NCBI GenBank assembly: GCA_934667815.1
Contig: CAKUMO010000018.1
Coordinates: 1-54,810, forward strand
DNA: 54,810 bases
From: an uncultured Oscillospiraceae bacterium
Lineage (GTDB): Bacteria > Bacillota > Clostridia > Oscillospirales > Oscillospiraceae
Direction of reading: 5' to 3'
In this document: piece after piece, positions 16,369 through 24,727 of the stretch
Layout: each line of letters begins with the position of its first letter
Numbering within the stretch: position 1 is the stretch's first letter
The notes under the pieces: model-generated
What the model saw: only the letters and a program-made list of their open reading frames with translations
What the model was told of the DNA's origin: nothing
The model's database searches: none
Program-made: the position numbers and the translations under genes

Positions 16369-17244
16369 TCATATTGCCGTTTCCAGCCGACGGTGCAGCG
16401 CGGCGATGTACTCCGGCGTTGTGCCGCAGCAGCCGCCGAGCAAATCTGCGCCCAGCGCATGCAGTTCGCACATGTGCCCGGCAAATTCCTCTGCGTCCAT
16501 GGGATAGACCGCCGTGCCGTCGTCCGCGATGACCGGCATTCCCGCGTTCGGCTTGATAAGCAGCGGCACCGCCGCCACGGCCTTCATGTTCTTCACCAGA
16601 CTCGCCAGATGCTCCGGCCCGAAGGAGCAGTTCACGCCCACCGCAGCCGCGCCCAGCTCCTGAAGCGTCCTGACCGCATCGATGCAGTTGCCGCCGAAAT
16701 AGGCCGTGCCGTCGGCCTGCACCGTCAGGCTGCACAGCACCGGCAGTTCGCATACGCTCTGCGCTGCGTCCAGCGCCACAGCCGCTTCGTCTATCCCCAG
16801 AAGTGTCTCGGCTACGATCAGGTCGGCGCCCGCCTCGGCCAGCGCACCGATCTGCTCGGCGTAAATGTCAAACAGCTCGCCCGCGCACATCGCACCGGCA
16901 GGCTTGAGCGGCACGCCCGTGGTCGTCAGGTCGCCGGCGACAAGCGCACGGCCGTCCGCGGCCTCGCGGCTGAGCGCAACGAGGCGGCGGTTCATTTCGC
17001 GCACCTCGTGCTCGAGACCAAAGTGCTTCAGGCTGTGCCGGTTGGCCGAAAACGTCGGCGCATAGAGGATCTGCGTTCCCGCCGCAACATAGGCGTGCTG
17101 CAGCTCCAAAAGCACCTGCGGATGCTCCAGAACCCACGCCTCGGTGCAGGCGCCGCGCGGCAGACCGCGCGCCATCAGGTTTGAGCCGGTCGCGCCGTCG
17201 AGCAGAATCGGCTTTTTCAGGGCGAAAAATTCCGCTTTTGTCAT
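16369..17244 (-). CDS. Homocysteine S-methyltransferase family protein
   Basis: A 291-residue single-domain enzyme like the homocysteine-binding module of MetH or MmuM. It has LLDGATGSNL at the start, APTFSANRHSL, and the Zn ligands in VNCSFGPEHL and GGCCGTTPEYI (Cys plus Cys-Cys). These enzymes transfer a methyl group to homocysteine to make methionine. The methyl donor (S-methylmethionine, or methylcobalamin or methyl-THF through partners) is not told by this domain alone. GAGGGGA precedes the ATG at 17244. Confidence 0.9.
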   Translation of the reverse strand: MTKAEFFALKKPILLDGATGSNLMARGLPRGACTEAWVLEHPQVLLELQHAYVAAGTQILYAPTFSANRHSLKHFGLEHEVREMNRRLVALSREAADGRALVAGDLTTTGVPLKPAGAMCAGELFDIYAEQIGALAEAGADLIVAETLLGIDEAAVALDAAQSVCELPVLCSLTVQADGTAYFGGNCIDAVRTLQELGAAAVGVNCSFGPEHLASLVKNMKAVAAVPLLIKPNAGMPVIADDGTAVYPMDAEEFAGHMCELHALGADLLGGCCGTTPEYIAALHRRLETAI

Positions 17245-17305
17245 ATTTTCCCCTCGCTTTGTCTTTTTGCTTTATTTTATCCGCTTTTCTGATTTTTTGC
17301 AATGG

Positions 17306-17334
17306 TTGATATTTACAATCAAATTTGCTACAAT
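17306..17334 (+). promoter_or_regulatory. Promoter of the M29 aminopeptidase gene
   Basis: TTGATA, 17-bp spacer, TACAAT; start near 17341, so the leader is very short and contains the AAAGGAGGT site. Confidence 0.7.
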
Positions 17335-17356
17335 ATTGAAAAAAGGAGGTAACCTC

Positions 17357-18580
17357 ATGAAAAAAACCGTTCTGCGCAAGTATGCGCATCTAATTGCGAC
17401 CGTCGGCATCAATGTCCAGAAGGGGCAGGAGGTTTTCGTCGCCGCCGAGCTGGATCAGCCGGAATTTGTAAAAATGGTCGTCGAGGAATGCTACCGCGCG
17501 GGCGCGAAGCGCGTCGTGGTGGACTGGGACTATCAGCCGCTGGCCAAGCTGCACTATCGCTGGCGCAGCCAGAAGAACCTCTCCACGCTGGAAAACTGGG
17601 AGGAAGCCCGCTGGCAGCACTATGTGGATGAAATTCCCTGCCGCATCTACCTCATTTCCGAGGATCCCGACGGCCTGAAGGGCATCAATCAGGAAAAAAT
17701 GGCAAAAGCGCAGCAGGCACGTTACAAGGTCATCCGTCCCTACCGCGACCAGATCGAAAATAAATACCAGTGGTGCATCGCGGCCGTGCCCGGCGCTGCG
17801 TGGGCAAAGAAGCTGTTCCCGGAGCTGCCGAAGGGACAGGCCATTGAAAAGCTCTGGCAGGCCATTCTCACCGCCTCCCGCGTAACGGACGACCCCGTGC
17901 AGGCGTGGAAGGAGCACAACGAGGATCTGGCCAACCGCTGTGCTTACCTCAACGCTCTGAACATCGAAACGCTGGAATACCACAGCTCCAACGGCACAAA
18001 CTTCCGCGTGGGCATGATCCCCGAGGCGGAATTCAAGGGCGGCGGCGAAAACTCCCTGCTCGGCCACTATTTCAACCCGAACATTCCCTCCGAGGAGGTT
18101 TTCATCTCCCCGAAGCGCGGCGTTGCCGAGGGCATTGTCTACTCCACCAAGCCGCTGTCCTATCAGGGTCAGCTCATCGAGAATTTCTCCGTCCGCTTTG
18201 AAAACGGCAAGGCCGTCGAGGTGCACGCAGAAAAGAATGAGGCGCTCCTGCAAAAGATGATTTCCATGGACGAGGGCGCAGCCTATCTGGGCGAATGTGC
18301 GCTGGTTCCTTACGATTCCCCCATTCAGAACACGGGGCTGCTGTTCATGGAGACGCTGTTCGACGAAAACGCCGCCTGCCACCTCGCGCTGGGCATGGGC
18401 TTTGCCGACACGATCAAGAACTTTGAGAACTACACGCTTGACGAGTGCCGCGCCATGGGCATCAACGATTCGATGATCCATGTGGACTTCATGATCGGCT
18501 CCGCCGACCTGTCCATCGACGCGCATACCCGCGACGGCAAAACCGTTCCCATCTTCCGCAACGGCAACTGGGCATTTTAA
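17357..18580 (+). CDS. M29-family aminopeptidase
   Basis: A 407-residue metallo-aminopeptidase of the thermophilic M29 (AmpS) type, which removes N-terminal residues in the cytoplasm. Landmarks: LIATVGINVQKGQEVFV at the start, GTNFRVG, the segment FISPKRGVAEGIVY and ECALVPYDSPI in the metal-binding half, LALGMGFA, and IHVDFMIGS near the end. The frame extends upstream to 17144, but the ATG at 17357 has AAAGGAGGT six bases before it and the family N terminus. It stands alone. Confidence 0.93.
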   Translation: MKKTVLRKYAHLIATVGINVQKGQEVFVAAELDQPEFVKMVVEECYRAGAKRVVVDWDYQPLAKLHYRWRSQKNLSTLENWEEARWQHYVDEIPCRIYLISEDPDGLKGINQEKMAKAQQARYKVIRPYRDQIENKYQWCIAAVPGAAWAKKLFPELPKGQAIEKLWQAILTASRVTDDPVQAWKEHNEDLANRCAYLNALNIETLEYHSSNGTNFRVGMIPEAEFKGGGENSLLGHYFNPNIPSEEVFISPKRGVAEGIVYSTKPLSYQGQLIENFSVRFENGKAVEVHAEKNEALLQKMISMDEGAAYLGECALVPYDSPIQNTGLLFMETLFDENAACHLALGMGFADTIKNFENYTLDECRAMGINDSMIHVDFMIGSADLSIDAHTRDGKTVPIFRNGNWAF

Positions 18581-18593
18581 GAATAAGCAAAGA

Positions 18594-18626
18594 CCCGCAT
18601 TTGTGCGAAAATCGCACAAATGCGGG
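18594..18626. terminator. Bidirectional hairpin terminator
   Basis: A perfect 15-bp stem (18594-18608 with 18612-18626) and a 3-base AAA loop between the aminopeptidase and polyferredoxin genes, which converge. No strong U-tail. Confidence 0.75.
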
Positions 18627-18637
18627 CCTCGTATTAT

Positions 18638-19132
18638 TTAGATACGGAAGGTCAGAATGCCGCGTTTGTCATGGATGACATTGCGTGGGCAGACCATTGC
18701 GCACGCGCCGCAGGACAGGCACTTGTCCGAAAAGATGAAAGCGCGGTTCTCCGAGACCTTGATCGCGCCGGCGGGGCAGGTTTTTTCACACAGGCCGCAG
18801 CCGACGCAGCTCACATCGCACACGTCCTTGCAGCGCGCGTCCTTGTTCGAGCACAGCACGACAATGGGATTGTCCTCAAGCCGCAGGTGGATAACGCGCT
18901 GCGGACAAACCAGATAGCACGCGCCGCAGCCGATGCACTTGTTTTCGTCTACCTCGGCCACGCCGTAGGCATTGAGATAGATCGCGCCAAAGCGGCAGGT
19001 ATCGATGCAGGTGCCGCAGCCGGTGCAGCCGTAGCTGCAAAGATCATAGCCCTCCGGACTCTGCTTGGCACGGCAGCCGCCGTTGCAGTGGACGCAGGCG
19101 ACCTTGGCGGGAAACTTTTTCTTGACGATCAT
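18638..19132 (-). CDS. Polyferredoxin, RnfB-like C-terminal type, four [4Fe-4S] sites
   Basis: A 164-residue iron-sulfur protein. An N-terminal KVACVHCNGGCRAK resembles the RnfB segment before its ferredoxin domain. Four CxxCxxCxxxC-type motifs follow: CTGCGTCIDTC, CIGCGACYLVC, CVGCGLCEKTC and CLSCGACAMVC. There is no membrane helix or Fes domain as in full RnfB. It follows the molybdenum hydroxylase gene by 21 bases with AAAGGAG, so it may be the electron acceptor of that enzyme in place of a flavin subunit; this is inference from context. Confidence 0.88.
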   Translation of the reverse strand: MIVKKKFPAKVACVHCNGGCRAKQSPEGYDLCSYGCTGCGTCIDTCRFGAIYLNAYGVAEVDENKCIGCGACYLVCPQRVIHLRLEDNPIVVLCSNKDARCKDVCDVSCVGCGLCEKTCPAGAIKVSENRAFIFSDKCLSCGACAMVCPRNVIHDKRGILTFRI

Positions 19133-19153
19133 AAGGCTTCTCCTTTCCGCCGC

Positions 19154-21727
19154 TTATCTGCGTTCATAGGGCGTGTGCTCCAGCGGCAGACTGAAGCGCC
19201 GCTCGCCGTCGAGCTGATAATAGGCCTCGGCAATGGCGGGAGCCGTCGGGATAGAGGTGATCTCACCGATGCCGATGGCGCCGCAGGCGACATCCAACCC
19301 CGGCTTATCGAGCACGATCGCCTTGATCTCCGGCGTCTGGTGCGCGCGGAACAGCCCCAAGGTTCCGAACCGGGAGATGGGCTTGCAGTGCGCGTCGAGC
19401 TCGTACTGCTCGGTCAGCGCGTAGCCCATGGACATGACTACGCCGCCCTCGATCTGTCCCTCGCAGGACAGCGGGTTGACCGCCTTGCCGACATCGTGCG
19501 CCGCGACGATCTTTTCCACATAGCCTGTGTTCTTATCCAGAATGCAGAGCTGCGTGGCGTAGCCATAGGCGACGTGGGAAACGGGATTCGGCACGTCTGC
19601 GCCCAGCGGATCGGTCTTGGCCAGATATTCGCCGTAAAACTCCTGCCCGATCAATGCGGACAGCGGTTTTCCGACCTTGGCCTGCATCAGCTTCACGCAG
19701 GCACGGCGGCAGGCCTCGCCTGTAATCATGGTCTGGCGCGAGCCGGAGGTATCGCCGGAGTCGGGTGCGATCCAGGTATTGCTGCGCTCATAGACAATGT
19801 CCTCGCGCTGCAGGTCGGTGTTCGAAACGATCATCTGCACGAGCACCGTGCCGAGACCCTGTCCGATGCAGGATGCGCCGGTGTAGATATGCACTTTGGC
19901 ATCGTCCTCGACAATGAGCTTGCAGCGGCCCCAGTCGGGAATGCCAACGCCGACGCCGGCATTTTTCATTGCGCAGGCCAGTCCCACAGGCTTCCCTGCC
20001 GCGACGGCCTCGTCATAATAGGGCTTGACCGCCTCGAGCGTCTCGACAAGGCCGGTGGAGCCGTCAACGATCTGGCCGTTGGGCAGCACGCCGCCCGGCC
20101 GAATGGCATTGCGGTAGCGGATCTCCCACGGGGAAATGCCGATCTTCTCGGCCATCATGTTCAAAAGCGACTCCGTGGCAAAGCAGGTCTGCGTGACACC
20201 GAAGCCGCGGAATGCGCCCGCAGGCGGGTTGTTGGTGTAGTAGGCCGTGCCGTCGATCTCGAAATTCTCGTAGGCATAGGGTCCTGCGGCATGCGTACAG
20301 GCACGCTCGAGTACAGGCCCGCCGAGGGAGGCAAAGCCGCCCGTGTCGGAGCAGACATCGGCCTTGACGCCGAGAATCTTGCCGTTCTCGTCGCAGCCCA
20401 TGGTAAAATTCATTTCAAAATGGTGACGCTTGGGGTGCACCAGAATGGACTCCTGCCGGCTGAGCTTGACCTTGACCGGACGGCCGGTGCAATAGGTGAT
20501 AAGCGCGGCATGGTGCTGCACGGACATATCCTCTTTGCCGCCGAAGCCGCCGCCGACAAGCGCGTTCTGCACCTTGACCTTCTTGGTGCCAAGCATCAGG
20601 CAGCACTCGTGCAGCGTGGTGTGCGAGGACTGGTCGGTGGTGATGAGCATGATGTCGCCGTCGCCGTCCTTGTAGGCCACGCAGCACTCCGGCTCCAAGA
20701 AGGCATGCTCCGTCCACGGCGTTTCAAAATGCTCCGTGATGACATATTTCGCACCCGCAATCGCGCCTGCGGCATCGCCGCGGCTGACATGCTTGTGCGC
20801 CTGCACGTTTGTGGTCTCCTCGTCGAACACCAGCGCCGTGTTCGCCGCCGCCTCTGCAATGTTATGTACCGCAGGAAGAATGTCGTAGGTGACCTTTACG
20901 AGCTTTTTGGCCTTTTCCAGCGTCTCCTGATCCTCCGCCACGACAAGCGCGATTGCATCGCCCAAATAGTGCGTCATGCCGCCGATGGGGATGAGCGTAT
21001 ACTGGTCGTGCTTCAGATGACCGATCTTATTTTCGCCCGGAATGTCCGCAGCGGTCAGCACCGCCACAACGCCCGGCAGCTTCAAAGCAAGCGAGGCATC
21101 GATGCCCGTGACGCGCGCACGCGCGTGCTTGCTGCGCACGGCAGAGCCGTAGCACATGCCCTCGACATAGAAATCGTCGGGATATTTGCCGTAGCCGAGC
21201 ACCTTTTCCTCCACGTCCACGCGCTGCACGCGGCTGCCGAGCCGCCAGTCCGTGGCCGAGGGCAGCGGAATTTGCTTCTCGCGCAGGATCTTACCTGCCA
21301 GACGAATCGCATCGATGATCTTGACATAGCCCGTACAGCGGCAGTAGTTGTTGCGGATGGCAAAGCGAATCTGCTCGTCCGTCGGCTCGGGGGTCTTGTC
21401 AAGCAGGCTCTTGGCGCACAGCACCATGCCCGGAATGCAGAAGCCGCACTGCACCGCGCCGGCCTCGCCGAACGCAAACGTGTAGGCGGATTTTTCAAAA
21501 TCAGACAGTCCCTCAACGGTCAGAACGTGCTTGCCCTGCAGGCGCTCCGTGTCCGGAATGCAGGCGCGGCAAGGCTCGCCCTCGATCAGCACGGTACACG
21601 CGCCGCAGGCGCCCTCGCTGCAGCCGTCCTTGACGGACGTCAGACGCAGCTCATCGCGCAGATAGCGCAGGAGCTTTTGCTTTTTTGCAACGTTGACTTC
21701 CCGGCCGTTGACGTAAAATATGGACAT
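19154..21727 (-). CDS. Xanthine dehydrogenase-type molybdenum hydroxylase, fused Fe-S and Mo subunits
   Basis: An 857-residue enzyme of the xanthine/aldehyde oxidoreductase family. Residues 1-75 form a plant-type [2Fe-2S] domain (CSEGACGACTVL...C). Residues 80-155 form the second [2Fe-2S] domain (CGFCIPGM...CRCTGY). An a/b hammerhead domain follows from about 170, then the molybdopterin-binding part (GGGFGGKED, FRGFGVTQ, QGLGTVL, and near the end GIGEITSIPTAPAI with the expected catalytic Glu). No FAD domain is present. The fused layout is like aldehyde oxidoreductase Mop and the selenium-dependent xanthine dehydrogenases of Clostridia. Substrate (purine or aldehyde) is not certain. AGGAAGGAG is upstream of the ATG at 21727. 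Confidence 0.9.
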   Translation of the reverse strand: MSIFYVNGREVNVAKKQKLLRYLRDELRLTSVKDGCSEGACGACTVLIEGEPCRACIPDTERLQGKHVLTVEGLSDFEKSAYTFAFGEAGAVQCGFCIPGMVLCAKSLLDKTPEPTDEQIRFAIRNNYCRCTGYVKIIDAIRLAGKILREKQIPLPSATDWRLGSRVQRVDVEEKVLGYGKYPDDFYVEGMCYGSAVRSKHARARVTGIDASLALKLPGVVAVLTAADIPGENKIGHLKHDQYTLIPIGGMTHYLGDAIALVVAEDQETLEKAKKLVKVTYDILPAVHNIAEAAANTALVFDEETTNVQAHKHVSRGDAAGAIAGAKYVITEHFETPWTEHAFLEPECCVAYKDGDGDIMLITTDQSSHTTLHECCLMLGTKKVKVQNALVGGGFGGKEDMSVQHHAALITYCTGRPVKVKLSRQESILVHPKRHHFEMNFTMGCDENGKILGVKADVCSDTGGFASLGGPVLERACTHAAGPYAYENFEIDGTAYYTNNPPAGAFRGFGVTQTCFATESLLNMMAEKIGISPWEIRYRNAIRPGGVLPNGQIVDGSTGLVETLEAVKPYYDEAVAAGKPVGLACAMKNAGVGVGIPDWGRCKLIVEDDAKVHIYTGASCIGQGLGTVLVQMIVSNTDLQREDIVYERSNTWIAPDSGDTSGSRQTMITGEACRRACVKLMQAKVGKPLSALIGQEFYGEYLAKTDPLGADVPNPVSHVAYGYATQLCILDKNTGYVEKIVAAHDVGKAVNPLSCEGQIEGGVVMSMGYALTEQYELDAHCKPISRFGTLGLFRAHQTPEIKAIVLDKPGLDVACGAIGIGEITSIPTAPAIAEAYYQLDGERRFSLPLEHTPYERR

Positions 21728-21819
21728 AACGCAGGACTCCTTCCTGTGGGTTGTGCATTTGATACAAATTATATCGATATAAGGATGCTATTTTTGAGCT
21801 ATAAAGCATTATACAACAA

Positions 21820-21848
21820 AACGCTCCCACCTGCAAGGCGGGAGCGTT
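21820..21848 (-). terminator. Terminator of the aromatic amino acid operon
   Basis: AACGCTCCC and GGGAGCGTT form a 9-bp stem 86 bases after aroQ. On the minus strand TTTTGTTG follows. On the plus strand ATCTTTTTT follows, so it could also stop antisense transcripts. Confidence 0.7.
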
Positions 21849-21933
21849 ATCTTTTTTGCAGAATAGCCGGCACAAATCGGAAAATCCCCTCAGAATATCT
21901 TGTTACATTGCCAAAAGCAATCCTTGTGAAAAA

Positions 21934-22371
21934 TTATTCGGCATCGCCGAACCCGCAGAGGAAGCGGATCGCGCGGCGATAGCCCTCGAAGCCGAGGCCC
22001 TTATAGGTCTTTTTGCAGGCCATTCCGGCATAGGAAATATGGCGGAATGGTTCGCGCACATCCACATCGGACAGATGCACCTCCACGGCGGGCAGGCGCA
22101 CGGCCTTGAGCGCGTCGAGAATCGCGACGGAGGTATGCGTGTAGGCCGCGGGATTGATGACAATGCCGTCAAATACGCCGAGCGCTCCCTGGATCCAATC
22201 GACGAGCACACCCTCGTGGTTCGTCTGGCGGATCTCGAGCTCGCAGCCTGCCTCGCATGCAGCCGCACGGCAGAAATCCTCCAGCGCGGCATAGGTCTGC
22301 CTGCCGTAGATGTCCGGTTCGCGCAGACCGAGGAGATTCAGGTTCGGGCCGTTGAGAATCAGGATTTTCAT
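21934..22371 (-). CDS. aroQ: 3-dehydroquinate dehydratase, type II
   Basis: A 145-residue type II dehydroquinase, third step of the shikimate pathway. It has LILNGPNLNLLGLREPDIYG at the start with the active-site Tyr, QTNHEGVLVDWI, INPAAYTHTSVAI and the VEVHLSDVDVRE motif. Its ATG overlaps the end of aroEK as ATGA. It is the last gene of the eight-gene operon. Confidence 0.97.
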   Translation of the reverse strand: MKILILNGPNLNLLGLREPDIYGRQTYAALEDFCRAAACEAGCELEIRQTNHEGVLVDWIQGALGVFDGIVINPAAYTHTSVAILDALKAVRLPAVEVHLSDVDVREPFRHISYAGMACKKTYKGLGFEGYRRAIRFLCGFGDAE

Positions 22372-23585
22372 AATAGCAGCTCCTTGATTTTTTCTGCGAC
22401 GACCGCTTCCGTGTCGTCATTTTCCGCGCAAATATCCGCAAAGCGGCGGTACAGCGGCTCGCGCTCGCGGTAAAGCTCAGAGAGCGCACGGCTTCGGCTG
22501 ATCGGGCGGCCGTCCACGGGCAGCGCGGACAGGTCGCGGCGCAGCCAGACGAGCGTGCCGTTCTGGTGCAGAAGCTCATAATTTTCGGGGCGCGTGACGC
22601 AGCCGCCGCCCGTTGCGATCACACAGCCGGAGCGCTTGCCAAGCTCGGCCAGCACCTGCGTTTCGACCGCGCGGAAGGCATTCTCCCCTTCCCGCGCAAA
22701 AAATGCCGGAATGGTGCAGCCCAGGCGCCGCTCGATCTCGGCATCGGCGTCGAAAAACGGTCGCCCGAGGCGCTGCGCCAGCAGCGTTCCCACGCTTGTC
22801 TTGCCGCACCCGGGCATTCCGATGAGGATGACGTTGTGCATCTCGCGCTCCAGCGTGCACAGAATGTCCGTGCAGACGGCATCGGGAATCATTTTCCCTG
22901 TGAACAGCTCGGCGGCACGCTTGGCCTGCGCAACAAGCATGGAAAGTCCGTTTTCGCAGCGAATTTTACGTTCCTCCGCATCCAGCAGCAGCCGCGTCCG
23001 CGCGGGATTATAGATCAGGTCGAGAACGCAGCGGCACTGCGGAAGAAGGTCAAGGTCGATCAGCCGCGCACCGTTGTTCGGGTACATGCCGACGGGCGTG
23101 GCATTGACAACCAGCGTGGCATCCGCGTGTGCGCCCAGCGTGGAATAATTCTGTTCGCCGTGCCGCGAGAGCACCGTGACCTCCGCGCCCGCCGCGCGCA
23201 GCACGGCCTGCACCGTTTGCGACGCGCCGCCGGTGCCCAGCACCAGCGCCTTTTCGCCGGGCTGAACGCCGCCGTTGCGCTCCAGAAGCCAACGGAAGCC
23301 GTCAAGGTCGGTATTCTCGCCGTGCAGCGTCCCGTCCGGACGGCGCACAAGGGTATTGACGCTGCCCAGCGCCCGCGCAGCGTCCGAGAGTGTCGCGCAG
23401 AATTCGACCACCGCACGCTTATAGGGAATCGTCACATTCAGGCAGTCAAAACGGTCGGAGCGCAGGAAGTCCGCCAGCGCATCCGGCGCGACCTCGAACA
23501 GCTCGTAGGAGTATTCTCCCAAAAGCGCATGGATCTGCGGCGAATAGCTGTGCGTCAGGTGCTCCCCCAGAAGCCCGCAGCGCAT
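22368..23585 (-). CDS. aroE-aroK: Fused shikimate dehydrogenase and shikimate kinase
   Basis: A 405-residue bifunctional enzyme for two consecutive steps, dehydroshikimate to shikimate and then shikimate-3-phosphate. Residues 1 to about 245 are AroE: SYSPQIHALLG, NVTIPYK with catalytic Lys, GENTDLDGF, the NADP-loop GTGGASQTV and NATPVGMYP. Residues about 250-405 are AroK: Walker A GMPGCGKTSVG, DADAEIERRLG, FRAVETQVL, ATGGGCV and the RPIS lid region. The join has almost no linker. I start at the ATG 23585, which overlaps the pheA stop as TGATG; a GTG one codon earlier is possible. Confidence 0.95.
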   Translation of the reverse strand: MRCGLLGEHLTHSYSPQIHALLGEYSYELFEVAPDALADFLRSDRFDCLNVTIPYKRAVVEFCATLSDAARALGSVNTLVRRPDGTLHGENTDLDGFRWLLERNGGVQPGEKALVLGTGGASQTVQAVLRAAGAEVTVLSRHGEQNYSTLGAHADATLVVNATPVGMYPNNGARLIDLDLLPQCRCVLDLIYNPARTRLLLDAEERKIRCENGLSMLVAQAKRAAELFTGKMIPDAVCTDILCTLEREMHNVILIGMPGCGKTSVGTLLAQRLGRPFFDADAEIERRLGCTIPAFFAREGENAFRAVETQVLAELGKRSGCVIATGGGCVTRPENYELLHQNGTLVWLRRDLSALPVDGRPISRSRALSELYREREPLYRRFADICAENDDTEAVVAEKIKELLL

Positions 23586-24727
23586 CACACGACCTCCGAA
23601 TAGCTGCCGAGGTAGGTAAATTCCTCACAAATGCCGCTCAGCTCACACATGAGCTGGGCAAATTCTTCGGAATAGACCGAGGTCTCGAGATCGAGGTAGA
23701 ACTGGAACTCAAAATCGCGGTCGGGCATGGGACGGCTCTCGAGCTTCAGAAGGTTGATGTCCAGTGCGTACAGTCGCGCCAGCACGCGGTACAGGGAACC
23801 GGGCTTGTGCGCCAGCACGAGGCGGATGCTCGTGCGGTCGGCGCCGGGATAAATCTCCGGCGTTTTGGAGATGCACAAAAAGCGCGTGTGGTTGTTGCCC
23901 TTGTCCTGCACGGCATAGCGCAGGCATTGCAGACCGTAAAGCTCGGCGCACTGGCGCGAGGACAGCGCGGCCACATCCGTGCGGTCGGAGAGCGCGACCT
24001 TCTGCGCGGCCGCGGCGGTATTCTCGCAGCAGGTCACGCGCACATCCTTGCCCAGCGACTTCAAAAAGCCCGCGCACTGGCTGATGGCCTGCTCATGTGA
24101 AAAAATCTCGTGAATTTCCGTCGTGCCGGGCTTGGCCAGCAGGCAGTGGTCGATCTTCAGACGCACGGAGCGCACGATGTAAAAATGATGCTCCAGCATG
24201 CGGTCATAGACCTGACGGACGGAGCCTGCGGTGCTGTTCTCGATGGGCAGGATGCCGTAGCGGCACAAGCCCGCCTCGATGGCAGAAAAAATGCCGTCGA
24301 AATTGCGGAAGAACTGGATGGACGGCGCGGAAAACAGCCTCTCACAGGCAAGCTGCGCATACGCGCCCTCCACGCCCTGACAGGCGACCGCCGCCTGTTT
24401 TGGAAAAACCTTGGAGGTCGAATCCATCGCGGCGCGGATCGTCTTGTAAAGCTCGGTGTCGCTGCGGTAAAGCGCTCCCTGATATGTTCGGCTCAATTCA
24501 AACAAAAGCGAGTACAAAACGCGCAGATAGCGCTGCATTTCCTCTTTGTTTGCCATTTTTGAGATGGCAGCGAGCTTTTCGCGCTCCCGTGCGCTCTGGA
24601 AAATCGGCAGGCCGTTTTCCCGCTTATACTCCGCGATCTGCGCGGAAATGTCCATGCGCTTTTCAAACAGCTCCACAAGGGCGCCGTCCACCTCGTCGAT
24701 CTGCGTTCTCAGTTCCTCAAGATTCAT
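23585..24727 (-). CDS. pheA: Bifunctional chorismate mutase / prephenate dehydratase
   Basis: A 380-residue P-protein making phenylpyruvate from chorismate. Residues 1-85 are an AroQ-type chorismate mutase (LRTQIDEVDGALVELFEKRM). Residues about 105-280 are prephenate dehydratase (VEGAYAQLACERL, ILPIENSTAGSV, catalytic NNHTRFLCIS). The rest is an ACT domain, though the usual GALY motif reads GSLYRVLARLYA, and ESRP is kept in LKLESRPMP. The ACT domain suggests feedback by Phe. The ATG at 24727 overlaps aroC as ATGA; the longer frame to 24808 lies inside aroC. Confidence 0.96.
   Translation of the reverse strand: MNLEELRTQIDEVDGALVELFEKRMDISAQIAEYKRENGLPIFQSAREREKLAAISKMANKEEMQRYLRVLYSLLFELSRTYQGALYRSDTELYKTIRAAMDSTSKVFPKQAAVACQGVEGAYAQLACERLFSAPSIQFFRNFDGIFSAIEAGLCRYGILPIENSTAGSVRQVYDRMLEHHFYIVRSVRLKIDHCLLAKPGTTEIHEIFSHEQAISQCAGFLKSLGKDVRVTCCENTAAAAQKVALSDRTDVAALSSRQCAELYGLQCLRYAVQDKGNNHTRFLCISKTPEIYPGADRTSIRLVLAHKPGSLYRVLARLYALDINLLKLESRPMPDRDFEFQFYLDLETSVYSEEFAQLMCELSGICEEFTYLGSYSEVV

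Noticed and set aside
19154..21727. In-frame selenocysteine codon in the xanthine-dehydrogenase-type enzyme
   Set aside because: The frame has no internal TGA. If selenium is used it would be as a labile cofactor, which cannot be seen here.
18620..21982. Open frame of 1120 codons on the plus strand opposite the molybdenum hydroxylase
   Set aside because: It mirrors the real minus-strand genes, is rich in His, Arg, Ala and Gly as expected for antisense of GC-rich coding DNA, and has no ribosome site.
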